Of a stretch of 64,000 nt of DNA, positions 23,530 to 35,700 are shown in pieces (positions within the stretch are counted from its first letter, which is position 1; every line of letters starts with the position of its first letter). The position numbers were made by a program, and so were the translations under genes. Location of the stretch: NCBI GenBank assembly GCA_009823395.1, contig CM020519.1, positions 17,167,501 through 17,231,500 of the forward strand, in the 5' to 3' direction. The notes beneath the pieces are model-generated. The model worked only from the letters and a program-made list of their open reading frames with translations. It had not been told where the DNA came from and did not search any database. The DNA is from Thamnaconus septentrionalis (Eukaryota; Chordata; Actinopteri; Tetraodontiformes; Monacanthidae).

Positions 23530-24600
23530 CGTAACAAACTACAACTGCCACTCAAGTCCCTGGAAGAGTTCAAGGTGACGAGAGCTAAAGAGGTGATGCG
23601 GTACAGAGAGTCAAGCGATCCAAAAGTGGCAAAAGCAGGGATTGAGGTGAGGACTGGCCGTAAGTGGAAGGCAGAGGAGGCGGTGCGACAAGCTGAATCA
23701 AGACTGCACCACAAGAGGCTAGCGGGAGTGGTGACAAGAGGCAGAGCTGGTCTGGGCTCCTTTTCCACCCTGACACGAGCATCGTCAAAGGGAAGGAGAA
23801 ACGCCGCCTTGTCCAGGAGGAGGTGAGGGCAGCAGTCGAAGAGGAGAGATTCTGCAAGACAGTGGGAATGAGGCAACAGGGTGCCTGGACAAGATGGGAG
23901 AACGCGATCGAGAGGAAGGTGACTTGGTTGGAGTTGTGGAAGGCCGAGCCTCAGAGGATCAAGTTTCTCATCCAGGAAGTATATGATGCGCTTCCCAGCC
24001 CATCAAACCTACACATCTGGGGCAAGACTGAGTCAGCCACATGCCCAAACGTGGCACCCTGGAACACATCCTGAGCTGCTGTCCAAAGGTACTAGTAGAG
24101 GGGAGGTACAGGTGGAGGCATGACCAGGTCCTGAAGGTCATCCCTGAAGCCATCGCGGCAGCAGTTGAGTGGGCCAAAAGCTCCCGCCGCTCCAAGCGAG
24201 CCATCACCTTCATCAGAGCTGGGGGGCAGCCAAGACGAGAGACGAGAACATCCGCAGGCTTCCTGGCTTCGGCGAGAGACTGGCAGTTGCTAGTGGACCT
24301 CGAGCGGCAACTCAAGTTCCCCAATCACATTGTAACCCCCGCCTTGAGACCAGACGTAGTCCTCCTGCCTGAGTCAACCAAACAAGTAGCTCTGCTTGAG
24401 CTGACGGTTCCTTGGGAAGACCGCTTGGATGAGGCCTATGAGAGGAAGCCCGGTCTCTGTCTAGAGCCTTCAGTTGGCTGGGCATCGATGGACTGAGGAG
24501 AAGAGCCATCCGCAACACCACCAAAGCGGCAGAGAGAGCCTCAAGACGGCTATGGCTGAAGAGAGGGGATCCATGGGGTCAGAGTTGCTAAGCCACCTGG
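23530..24600 (+). mobile_element. Broken non-LTR retroelement C-terminal region with restriction-like-endonuclease signature
   Basis: Three plus-strand frames in series (about 23530-23800, 23800-24045, 24041-24496) encode a continuous-looking retroelement tail. A basic arm is followed by KFLIQEVYDALPSPSNLHIW, then a degenerate zinc-knuckle ending GTLEHILSCC, and then RPDVVLL followed after a short gap by ELTVPWEDRLDEAYERK. The last pieces fit the PD-(D/E)xK pattern of the restriction-like endonuclease of R2-type LINEs. Frame changes near 23800 and 24040 show it is dead. The clade is not assigned. Confidence 0.65.
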
Positions 24601-25060
24601 ACACAAGCTGAGACTGATCACCTCAGCTGGGCCACCTGGATAGTGGGTATGATGTTGAAAGGCCCGAAACCCACGATGACTCCAGGAACATCACTGAAGA
24701 TGTGTCCAGTAGCATCAGCAGATGTACTTACACAACAGTAGGTTCATACAACAGTGACTTTTTCAATATTTTCTATAAAACATAAATGTGTTTGTATATT
24801 TGTCTCCTGATCTGCTCACTAGATGGCACCTCTGTACAAACAACTGTGCTTGACGACCAACATTGGCAGAGAGAGACAAAGAGAAGTGACAAAGAAGTGA
24901 GTGAGTTACATTTTTTAGAAAAGAGAGACGTGCGGGAGAAAGTGGAGGACCTTCTGGAACATCAAGTAAGGCCAAATATTTCAATAGTTTCATTGACGGG
25001 TTGGTGGTGGATCGTGCTAAAGTCCCGCGGAAGTGTCTTTGCAACTCTCTTTCTCTCTCC
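24600..25060. other. Intergenic sequence, no gene recognised
   Basis: Follows the retroelement tail. It contains no recognisable exon and may include flank of the hAT-like end listed next. Confidence 0.4.
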
Positions 25061-25114
25061 ATGTGATCGAGCTAAACTATCTTCGCGATCGACCGGTATA
25101 TCATGTAATTTATG

Positions 25115-25170
25115 ACATGTCTCATGCGGGCCGGATGTGGCCCATGGGCCGTACTTTGCCCAGGTCTGCT
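25115..25170 (-). mobile_element. hAT-like element end
   Basis: Reverse complement reads CAGACCTGGGCAAAGTACGG followed by CCCATGGGCCACATCCGG, the same terminal type as the elements at 4644 and 62522. The other end was not located. Confidence 0.5.
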
Positions 25171-25319
25171 TTATATCCTCTATACTGAATTTGTTTTTAT
25201 GTCTGAAATTGTTTTTTGTTTTGTTTGGGTGTGTGTGTATTAGAGAGTGTGTGTGTATTCGAGAGAGTTTGTGTGTGGCCTTTGAACTTTTTTCTGGTGT
25301 TTAAATGCTTTTATAATTC

Positions 25320-25539
25320 ACAGGTCAAAAATGACCCATAAGACAATCCCAGTACCCTAGTGGTGTACAGCCCACGTAGAAACATAAACAAAAACAAAGT
25401 ATCACTTTTTTCTAAGGATGGGGTCCCTTAAGGAAAAGTCATAAAATTTCAAGTTGGAAAAAGATAGTTTCAGGTATTTTTTCTACAGCTAAACATGGTA
25501 ATGGGTCACTTTTGACCCGCAAGACAACACAAGGGTTAA
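25320..25539. mobile_element. piggyBac-like element end(s)
   Basis: The right end reads CGCAAGACAACACAAGGGTTAA. Its reverse complement starts TTAACCCTTGTGTTGTCTTG, and TTAA is the piggyBac target. A second GGTCAAAAATGACCC motif with AAGACAATCCC lies at 25323-25352 and may be the partner. No transposase. Confidence 0.5.
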
Positions 25540-26560
25540 AAGCGCCAAAACAGCTTTAAAGATGTTCTGCCATGACTCATTTCTTTAAGGAGTGAGATTT
25601 AGTGAAAAATAGAGAAGCAAAAAACCACGGCATTGCATTATATATAGTTGTCTGCATCCACACTGGGCACAGAGACACACTTGGATACAATCTGTACATG
25701 TACAAAACAGAAAAGAACAGCAGATGTCAACTGCATTGAAGAAAGTAAGTCATGAGAAGTCTTTTCTCAAGATGTCTTGTGTTATTCCAAAAACAGGTAC
25801 ACATGCATTTTTCTGCTGTGCGTTTTCTAGTTTTAATTTATCAAAGTGTAATTACGAATTCAACAGTTGTAATAGAGGAATAAAAAGATTTGATAGCCAT
25901 ACTTTGCAAATAAATATCTAAGTGGACATGAAGTTTAGTTTTGCAGAAACCATTTACCATGGAGGAGAGCATGCAGTACACTGATGATGAATTATACTCA
26001 ACACAATCATTAAATTAGACTACGAAAACAGGATGCAGACTCATCTTTGCTGTGAAAAAACACGAACTTCCAGTTTTAATGCTGTGCAAACACTCTCCCA
26101 TCGCTAGGATTCAAGTTTCCTTCAGCATTTAGTAGGTGCACTGTGAGCAGTGGCATTGGAACGGACACTTCTTATCACAACATAAGGTCGACCTGTCGGC
26201 AGCGAACACTTAAGACGGTCATTTGCAGGAAGATCAGATAACATGGCGAAAAGATCGAAGGCTTTCACGTGCGGCTGAACACTGGATCTGGGTCTCCACT
26301 CACAACGAGAGGGACTGGAAATTTTCTCTGCCTCGTGCGTATGAGCAGGAAAAGGTTATTTGAGGTTATTTGAAGTGACATTTCAATAAATGCAACGTCA
26401 AATAAAAGGATTAAATACGTACAAAATTATTTTTCACCCCTATAACAAATCTGCAATAGTATATATGCAAGGTTGACTTTTTTTTCAAAGATAAAATGAA
26501 ATATTAGAGGTGAACACATGAGGAGGTTGTATCCGATGTACAAGATTTTTAAGATGTGCC
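25540..26560. other. Upstream flank of slc10a1, no gene recognised
   Basis: AT-rich DNA immediately upstream of slc10a1, presumably containing its promoter and 5' UTR. I found no confident TATA box or liver-factor site. Confidence 0.4.
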
Positions 26561-26702
26561 CTTCGAAAAATGTTCAGATGTTCCGACCATCACCATCATA
26601 AAATGCCTGGTTGTGATGCGAATATGCAGAGAGCCCTCAGAGTAGCGAATGGAGTGTTTCCATGTGCATCTCCGTGTTTTTTTCCTGTCTTCCGAAGGCA
26701 AC

Positions 26703-29700
26703 ATGACTGCAACATCAGCCACGGAGTCATGGCGGAACGACAGCCTCGCGTTCGACGCAACAGCCGGGAACGGCACCTCGGCCCTCACGCCCGTCATGCC
26801 GCCAATCATCAGCACAGCCATCAGCGTCACCTTTGTGGTCAACCTGGTGGTCACCATGGCTTCGCTGGGTTCCACCATGGACGTGTCCAAGATCAAGGTG
26901 CGACATCGCGTCCGACATCATGCTGATTTAGGTTGCGCGATTATCAACAATTTGTGTGTCCTCCCTCCCAGGGTCACATCGTGAGGCCTAAAGGTGTGGC
27001 CATAGCGCTGATGGCTCAGTATGGGTTCATGCCTCTGATAGCTTTTTGCCTCGTCAAGGTTGGTAAAGCTCAGTTGGTCCAGTTGTCAAAACAAAACAAA
27101 ACAAAAACACCTGAGAAAATGAACATGAATTAACATATGGAAGTGTGTTGCTGGCATACTAAATGTATTCCCAAAAAAATATTCACATTATTACATGAAA
27201 CAATCACTTTATTTTGTGATAGTGAAAGGCTCAGTATCAATGCATTTACGTAGTATATTGTAATTACATGAAAAGTTTTACATTTTTACTCAATAGCTTT
27301 TACAAGATAATTTCACGTTATTTTACAATGACAAAGGGCACAGTATCATGTAATTGTGTGAAAAGTTTCATGTTTATACAAGATCATTTTCAACTCATTT
27401 AATAATAACAATTCGAAACGCGAAGAAACGAGGCAAGCAAAGGTGCCTACTTTGTGAAAATTGAAATTGAATTGAATCGCGCAAATGAACCATAGTGTCT
27501 TTCTTACGCCTTGTTTCCTAGCATTTCGATTTGCTATCATGAAATAACGTGAAAATCATTGTGGTGGATTCTTCAGGTTTAAACAGGAGGGGCTAGGTAG
27601 TTTAGAGCGGCAAGGTGTATGGGTTGGTGTTCCAGTGAAAGAACACGGAGGATGCAGATGTTCCCTTTGTACAGGGTTTATTGACTGCGGTCTGTAATAA
27701 CAATAACAATACAGAAAATATTGACATAACATCATTCATTATGTGCAAACAAACATAAATATAATAAAGGACTGTATTAACAGATAAATGATATTTATAA
27801 ATAACATAATAAACAAATCCTCACACGAGGTTCATATACAACAAGGCTTCTGTTGATTAGCTTACATAGCAATAGAAATTAGCAACAGCCTATGCTCGGA
27901 TAGAGAATATAAATTGACAAATTCTAAGATTAAACTACAACACAAAACTATAATTAAACTCACCTTTCGTCATTCACACACAGAAATAAACCAGGGACAA
28001 CCAGGTGAACATCATGGAAGAGCGAAAACTCCGCTAGCCTCTGCGACACCTAGGAGGAAAAACTAGCTTCTGACGGTCCGCATCTCACACACGCGATGCG
28101 TTTGATAACGAAACTGCGGTGCATTCAGGAGCGCAGGAAACATGAAAACTTATCGATAAACACTACAACTGAACAGTAACATAGCAGAAAACGACTTAAA
28201 CAATCAGAAACAACATGGGCTTTCGAACAAGGTTGCAGCAGTGAAGTGTGGATGTTGATGGAATCTTCGTTGGTTCGGGTACAGTTTCTAAGATAGATGG
28301 CCAAGTGCTCGGTGAAGGCACTCTCAGCACGCATGGTGATGCAATTGTTGAAACTGATGAGGCAAGACTAGCTCGGGCACGCTGCAGTGTGGTGTACAAA
28401 GGAGATGTAGCTGTTGGTACTATTTGGGCATCTTCAGTGAGAAGTTGCTGTTGGTACTATTTCAAGAAAAAGGGCTGGGGAAGTTGGGCGGTCGCCATAG
28501 TCAAGAAAAAAACTGGGGCGGGGAGTAGATGTAGTCTGCTCTGTCATTCTTGATGTGGGCGAAGGAGTTGACCGTATGCTCGACTGTTCTGTGTGTAAGC
28601 AAAGAAGTGGGCGTCGTCTTCTCTGATGTTTTAAGTGTGGGCTGAGGCGCAGGAGTAGTTTTTGGTGTGATTTTTCCGCTCAAATCTTGTGTATTTTGGG
28701 TCAAATGTTGTGTAGCCTGTATAGCCGTCCCTCCCTTCAGATACCACCGAGGTCACGACGGTGGTTCTGTTGACCGACTTCGACCAATCACCTGGTCATT
28801 CTCAGGCTGCAAGTCGTAAAAAGAACATGTAAAGTCACCTTGATCTTCCAGTTGTGGTCTGCGGACAAGGATACTACAATCACCCTCGATCTTCAGTCTC
28901 CTGCACTCGTTAAAACACTCAAAATTCAATGAAAAAGGTCATCATCTGACACGCGGTATGGCGCAAGTAGGGCGCAAGCAGGCGCAGACCTGGCGTCAAC
29001 GCCCTGTGACGACATCTTGGCGCGGCCAATAGGAGAGCAGCCGGTTCTGGGGGAAAATAAAGTGCCCAGATGCAGAGCACGGCACCAGTGTTTACATGTG
29101 TGTTAAAACTTCTCTACATCGAACTGTGTCTGACAAGTTATGAACATAAGGTTGTTGCTTTTATCATATATATTAGGGTCGGGACATTATCGCGATGATT
29201 CGCATTTTATTTTATACTCTAGACAACACGGAACGTACATTGCACGAGTAGAGTTTCCGGCAAAATGGATAGCAACGCACTGAGTAGCAAGCGGGAGGAC
29301 GAGAGCGCTGTTGTGTGCAAACGGTGGCACAACAAGTTTTCGTTCCACCACAGTTAATCAAGCCTCCTGTGCCACCTCAATGCAAAAACACGTAGCAGCT
29401 AGTACGAGCACAACAAGCAAAGCTAACAAGAACGTCAGAGCGCCGAAACCGAGCAGAGTCGCCAACCAGATGCATATCTTTTAAGCTAGCCTTGAGTCCC
29501 AGAGCTCGGCGTTGTTTCAGATTTTACACTCGGGACACTGCAAGAGACAAGTTTTTCCTCCACTTTTCTCACTCTGCTCTATCGCTAACTGGCACTCTGC
29601 GTCTGGCCACTTTTTTCGGAGACGGCTGCTCTCCTATTGGCCGCGCCAAGATGTCGTCACAGCGCGTTGACGCTCGATTTAAAAATGTTTTAAATCGGGC

Positions 29701-32700
29701 GTCAGGGCGTCAAACGGCACCCTTGCGCGACGCTCTGCTCACTGCGCGGCGTTGCGCTCTTTCGCCGACGTTGCACGTACACAATGAATGGCTGCACTGA
29801 CGCCCCCCTGCGCTTGACGCCTTCAGTGTGTATGAGCCTTAAGGCCTTGAATCAATCAGATATAAAACACAATATTTATGAGTGTTTTAAGTTGTAAATC
29901 GGTCAGATTTGACCCGAACACTACGGGAAGGTTAATGAGCACAAACTTGTCAGAGGAAGATCTACCAATTGTCCGTTAATTTTATTTGGCTGAGCTTTCT
30001 AAGGGCCTCTTGATCCTGGTCTCTTAGGTCTTGTTCTTTTTGACAGTACAGTTCAACCTGATGTGCGATGTGGTCAATATAAACACTTTTTGTCATGCTG
30101 CCAAGGCCAACCACCTCTTCTAACTTGCTACACACTGGCAGCGGCAACCCCTTCTGAATTTTAGCTCGCAAAATGGGTCGCTCCATTTGGTTTGAGTCTG
30201 GATCATTCCCTGTAACGTTTCTCTAAACTTGGAGAGCCCTCGACACATGGCTCTCGGATTCTCTTGCGGCGCTTGCGGCTCAATGATTATGTTGTCCGGG
30301 TACACATTTGTTGGAAATGCATCGCGCAACGCCGCCCAGAACTGACCTCTGTGTGCAGAGAACAGCTAAGGATCATTCACTGCGGTTCCCACATGACGAG
30401 TCAGTCCAGCCTTCTGCAAAATTTCTTCCATGGCTGCGACTCCAAGGATACTAGCGAGAAGTCTTTTAATGTCAGCCATCGCTGGCGGTGTCCCCACCAA
30501 AAGTTCTTCTAATTTTGAAGATTTTTCCCCATCCTGGAGAGTGGGCAACTTCTCCAGTATGTCAGACACATCCGAACTCTGCCAAGGTTTGTATTCAAGA
30601 CTTTGTCAACAGACAACAACCGGACACATTTTGTCAGAAGATTTTTCCTTTCTTGGACGCAAAGCGAACCGGATCAATCTGACACTGGCCAATCCTTCTT
30701 TCAACGTCTCTCAGGGAACGATCTCTGTCCTCTTTCGTCAGCGGGGTCCTGTCCTGACCTCTTTTCTTTGGGGAGTTTGCCTCCTCGTTTTTCTGCTTTG
30801 GCCAGGATACGTCTGACTGCTGGGTCGTAGCCACCAATGGCGTCATCTGTGTCACTGCGGTCATCATCCTCCATTACCAGTCTTTTAGTTTTAAAACTGT
30901 CCCTCCGTGTCTTTTTTGTTTTAGATTTTGAGATTGGATACATTTGAATCATCGTTTTCCCTTTTCCATAATTTGATCATCATCATCTGTATTTACCATC
31001 TTGGCTAAGATAATTCAAAACTTCCTTAAAAGAAACTGTGTAAAAATTATTTGTCAATGTTTAATCAAAAAGCATATATATAATCACACTGGCCTTAATG
31101 CAAGACCTCTATGCCGTCATCAGCACAGCAACTCGTCCTCTTATCCGCCCCTAAGCGATCCTGGATGAGACGCGTTAGAGAGTGTAAAAAGAAAAGAATT
31201 CAGTGATTGATGAGCTTCAAACGTCCTCAAAGAGGAATGCAGAAAATATTCTCTTTTCATATTACAATCACAATTATTAAGCTATGAACAAAATTTATTA
31301 AACTATGATTAAAAGTGAAATTAATTCACTGTGTCATCAAATATCAACACACATCCCCTTCACAAGTGAAAGAAATAGACCAAGTAGAAAAAATGGATAC
31401 TCCTCTAAGTCTGAGCACTTCTGGTACTCCCCCCTCTTTTTTTGTTTTCACAGGTGGGGCTGGAAGAGGAGGAACTAAGGGCGTGTTTACAGTGCCTCGC
31501 CTCGCCACGGTAAGGTGTTAGCACTGGCCGCTACACGGTTGTAGGGGGCGCCATTTTTGTACCTCTATCGTTGCAGGGCCAAGCGAGTCGAAGCCAGTTT
31601 AGTGGTGACGTAGCGACGAGCAGGGCACTGATTGGCTCAGATTTTCTGACGAAAGGTGAGAGCGACTCCCTGCGAAAACAGCGCGAAAACCCAACCGCCA
31701 TTTCTTTTTGTAACTTTCCTGTCTTTCCAGAATTCTCCAACTTTCGTCCATTTTTTTCTTATTGAAAAGCAACCACAGCCCGAGCAGCAGGTATAAAACA
31801 ACCTCTACGTTGTCCATTGCTGCGCTGTTGTGTGTCGCACATCAAAAACGCTGACGAAAACATTGTCCCACTTCACCGCGTCGACTCCGCCCGCGGTCTC
31901 GTGATCACAGAGCCAATGAAAACACAATCGTACCGAGGCGTGGCAGAACCGTAGCGGGGCGAGGCGAGGCACTGTAAACACGCCCTAAGATCGAGGGGGA
32001 GGAACTCCAATTGGGAGTAGCAAAACTGGAAGAGGAGGGTTCTTGCCATCCCCACTAGGAGAAGCAAAGTAGCTCCGCCTCTTGAAGTCAGCAACGACTT
32101 CCAGTTGGCAGTGGCGGTCAGGGAGTGACGATCCGATCACACCCATCTAGAACCAGACCAACGCAACTGCAAACTCAACGCTCAAACACAAAATCTCAGA
32201 ACAAAAATCCTAAATGCAGCCACCAACACAAAAATCTCAAATACAGACACCAACACAGACAAAACTATTCTGCAAAAAACAACCTCATAAAAATCTCCTC
32301 AAAAAGAAAACTTCCAACCACCGACCTCTTTTTTTTTTTACTCTAGCTCTCCCTACGTGTGTGTGTATGTGAGCTCATGTATGTGTGTGTGTGTGCGTGT
32401 ATGTATGCGAACGTGCATGTGTGGGTGTATGTGTGTATATGTGTATATATGCAGTTGTTGGTGTATGTGCGTGTGTGTATGTGTGTGTGCAGGTGTGCAA
32501 CGGAAAGCACCAACACACCAACACTCTCCGCACGTACACACCAACACTCTTCGAACACACACACACGATCACCCCACCAACAAACACACCAAGGAGCTCC
32601 CGATTCATACAAACCTATGAAGCATGCTTTTTGCCGCATCACTTTAATGTGTTTATCTTTATCACAAAATTTTGCTACGAGCTTTGAACCAGATTTGCGG

Positions 32701-35700
32701 CTTCCTTTAACACGCCATCTCTTCAACACATATCATCTCTTGGACCCCGGTCATTTCTCTTCGTTTCAGCTGACGTATTTCACTTCTCTTGAAAAACTTC
32801 ATTTTATTTTACTTACCTTTATCTCGGCTGACACATTTTCTCTTAACTTCAGCTGAAACATTACACGTCACTCCAGCTGAAAAATTTGTCAACACATCAG
32901 CTGAAACATTTCGTCACTAAAACTGGACATCTGTAGATACCTCTCGTGGGTACCTCTCACTTCTGTTTTTCACTACCAAAGATATCTCTCGTGGACATCT
33001 GTAGATAATTCACATGGGTACCTCTCAATTTTTTTGTTTCACTAGAAGAGATATCTCTCTTGGGTATCTCTGAAAACAACAACAGATATCTCTCTTGGAT
33101 ATCTCTGGACACCTCGCGTGGGTATCCCTAAAAACAACAGCAGATATCTCTCTTGGATATCTCTGAAAACAACAACAGATATCTCTGTCGGATATCTCTG
33201 AAAACAACAACAGATATCTCTCTTGGATATCTCTGAAAACAACAACAGATATCTCTGTTGGATATCTCTGAAAACAACAACAGATATCTCTCTTGGATAT
33301 CTCTGGACACCTCTCGTGGGTATCCCTAAAAACAACAGCAGATATCTCTCTTGGATATCTCTGAAAACAACAGCAGATATCTCTCTTGGATATCTCTGAA
33401 AACAACAACAGATATCTCTCTTGGATATCTCTGAAAACAACAACAGATATCTCTCTTGGATATCTCTTATTCCCCCCTATAATAAAGGCAGATCAGAAAA
33501 AATTTAGACCAAGGGTCCCTCAACACCAACACATCAACTGAGCAGTGTCCCCCCACACAAATGATCTTTTATGGTGCGGCCAGACAGCATACACATGAAA
33601 GCCTCATCAAACAAACCAGCGCCCCCAGATATGAGAAAAGCTCACCTTTTATGCCATGGCTTGGAGCGGGAGTCGGTCCGATGAGGCAGTCAGCGACGCA
33701 GCGGGCTGCAGCACGTCTGGAATCTCATGACGCCAAAATTGTGGTGGATTCTTCAGGTTGCAGCAGTGAAGTGTGGATGTTGAAGGAATCCTCGTTGACA
33801 CCGACTTGATTGTATAAAAACAGGTTCATGACAAAGAAGTCAGGTATCAATCAGGCAACCGGTCCGCCTGAGGAGGTTGTGTGTCCAGATGCGTACAAAC
33901 TCTCACAAACTTTCAACCTCATCAGAACAGTTCAAACATCACCTTCTTATACACACAGGTCTCGTCATCATGCACATTTCCTTATTAGGAGGACAAAGAG
34001 ATAAACATGAAACAGGAGACGAAGGGATGGGAATGTTACAGAACAGAGTGGGAATTGTTGTCTAAACGCTCTTCCTAGGGAGTTGAGATGAAACCATCCT
34101 GGGGAAGAAGCCTGATACAGAAACTGCGCTAACGAAAGGTCTGTTTGTCTTATCAGGCAAGAGGCCTGTAGGAGTAGAACCAAAGCTTCAGACACTACAT
34201 TATCCAGTAAAAATGTGAAACTTTCATGTAGTTGTATGATATACCTTTCACAATCACGAAATAACATGAAACTATCACATAAAAAAGTGAAAATGGTGAC
34301 GTAAAAACGTGAAACTTTCATGCAAGATGTGCGCAAAACTAGTTCAAACAAAACTACATTTTACTGTTATGACTGGTCATTTTTCTTTCAGGCTTGATGC
34401 AATTAACTATCCATTGCCTACTGCGCTGCAGGTGTTTAAGCTGTCTGAGATCAGAGCCGTAGTGGTGCTGATCTGTGGCTGCTCCCCAGGAGGAAACCTC
34501 TCCAACATGCTGAGCCTGGGTCTGCACGGAGACATGAACCTCAGGTAAAGGTCATTAAGGTCATTGGTTCCCAGGATCTATTCGTAACAAAAGCAGAAAT
34601 CTTGACACTCAGTGTCAAGATTTCTTTGACATGAAAGAAAGGAATTCAAATCAAGGAATTGATGACTTGTTTTGCTGGGGGCCCTTCAAACTCTTCTCGA
34701 GGATCCCTCTCAAGGTCCACTGATGCATTTGGCACTTCAAAGCCAGTAAATTAGTCTGCATCCACGTTCTGCTGAGAGAAAAAAACGTTAAGTATGGGTC
34801 TGAGCGGCACTAACACAGAGGAGAGTCAGACAGGACCAATGCTGGACTCCAGGCAGGCAACATTCAAGAGCTCCTCATCAACAATAATGGTCCCATTTAT
34901 AGGCACAGTTCTCTCTGTCCAGACATTTTCAACAACTGACATGTAAGTAAAAATTTATGGAGTGTTCAGCAAATTAGTTTTTGTCAACAGAGAAACACAC
35001 ACATGGATAAACATTAGCACAGAAATCTCCGTCAACATCCACTTTTGCTTTTTTTTTTCTCGCCGGGGCAACTTGGAGGTATCTGTGAGATCTTTTGAGT
35101 CTTCTGTCACACTCAGAAAACAGGTTTTGAGCTGTTTCTATGTCAGGAACTCTTGAATAACTGTCTCATTGCTTTGGACATCCTGTTTTGCATAATTACC
35201 CTACATAATGATGACTAGCAAATAACTCTAATTAGTGTTAATAATGTGTATTTGTTTTTTTTGGTTTTTTTTAAATAGACACAGCCCAGGCTGTGAACAC
35301 TTTTAGCCTTGGGCACAGTCCTATTTAGATGCCCCAAACCCATTTCCCACTGAGAAACTAGAAATCTTGCCATGCATTAAAAAAAATAAAAAAAAAAAAG
35401 CTCTGAGCTACCCGCAACCAAGAAGCATCTTTTTCCTGGAAAAGGGGAGGAGTTAGAGGATCATTTGGCTGTGAAGGGAGCCACAGGGGAAGAGCGGAGA
35501 GAAGCAAACCTGAGAATAACGCCTGCTGCTAAAGCGATAAGTGTGAATGAAACAGGAGAGTTGGGACAGCACTTTCCCGTCACCTTTTTCCCAACTGACT
35601 TTGCCGGGAAGTTAGTTTAACACCACTGCACATCAGAGCTCACCAGGAGAAGGAAACACACTCATATGAAGCCCTTCCTCCTTGCACCAGTAGGAAGTAG

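Larger units (their letters stand above)
27559..34200 (-). mobile_element. Endogenous retrovirus remnant, antisense in slc10a1 intron 2
   Basis: Minus-strand ORF fragments between 30952 and 29962 resemble a retroviral Gag, with a capsid C-terminal region best seen at 30186-29962. They are spread over several frames and no single frame is intact. A shared block, TGTGGTGGATTCTTCAGG, occurs at 27559 and again at 33738, beginning with TG as LTR edges do. The downstream part of the right block (about 44 bases from 33757) recurs at 28230. No polymerase or envelope region was recognised. The interior is invaded by DNA elements and a minisatellite. Boundaries, especially the right one, are approximate. 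Confidence 0.55.

Noticed and set aside
33025..33443. Repetitive antisense protein of about 130 residues
   Set aside because: Kept only as a minisatellite observation; no promoter, start context or family supports a gene.
33040..33475. Possible CRISPR array
   Set aside because: Tandem units without unique spacers, in a vertebrate genome; it is a minisatellite.
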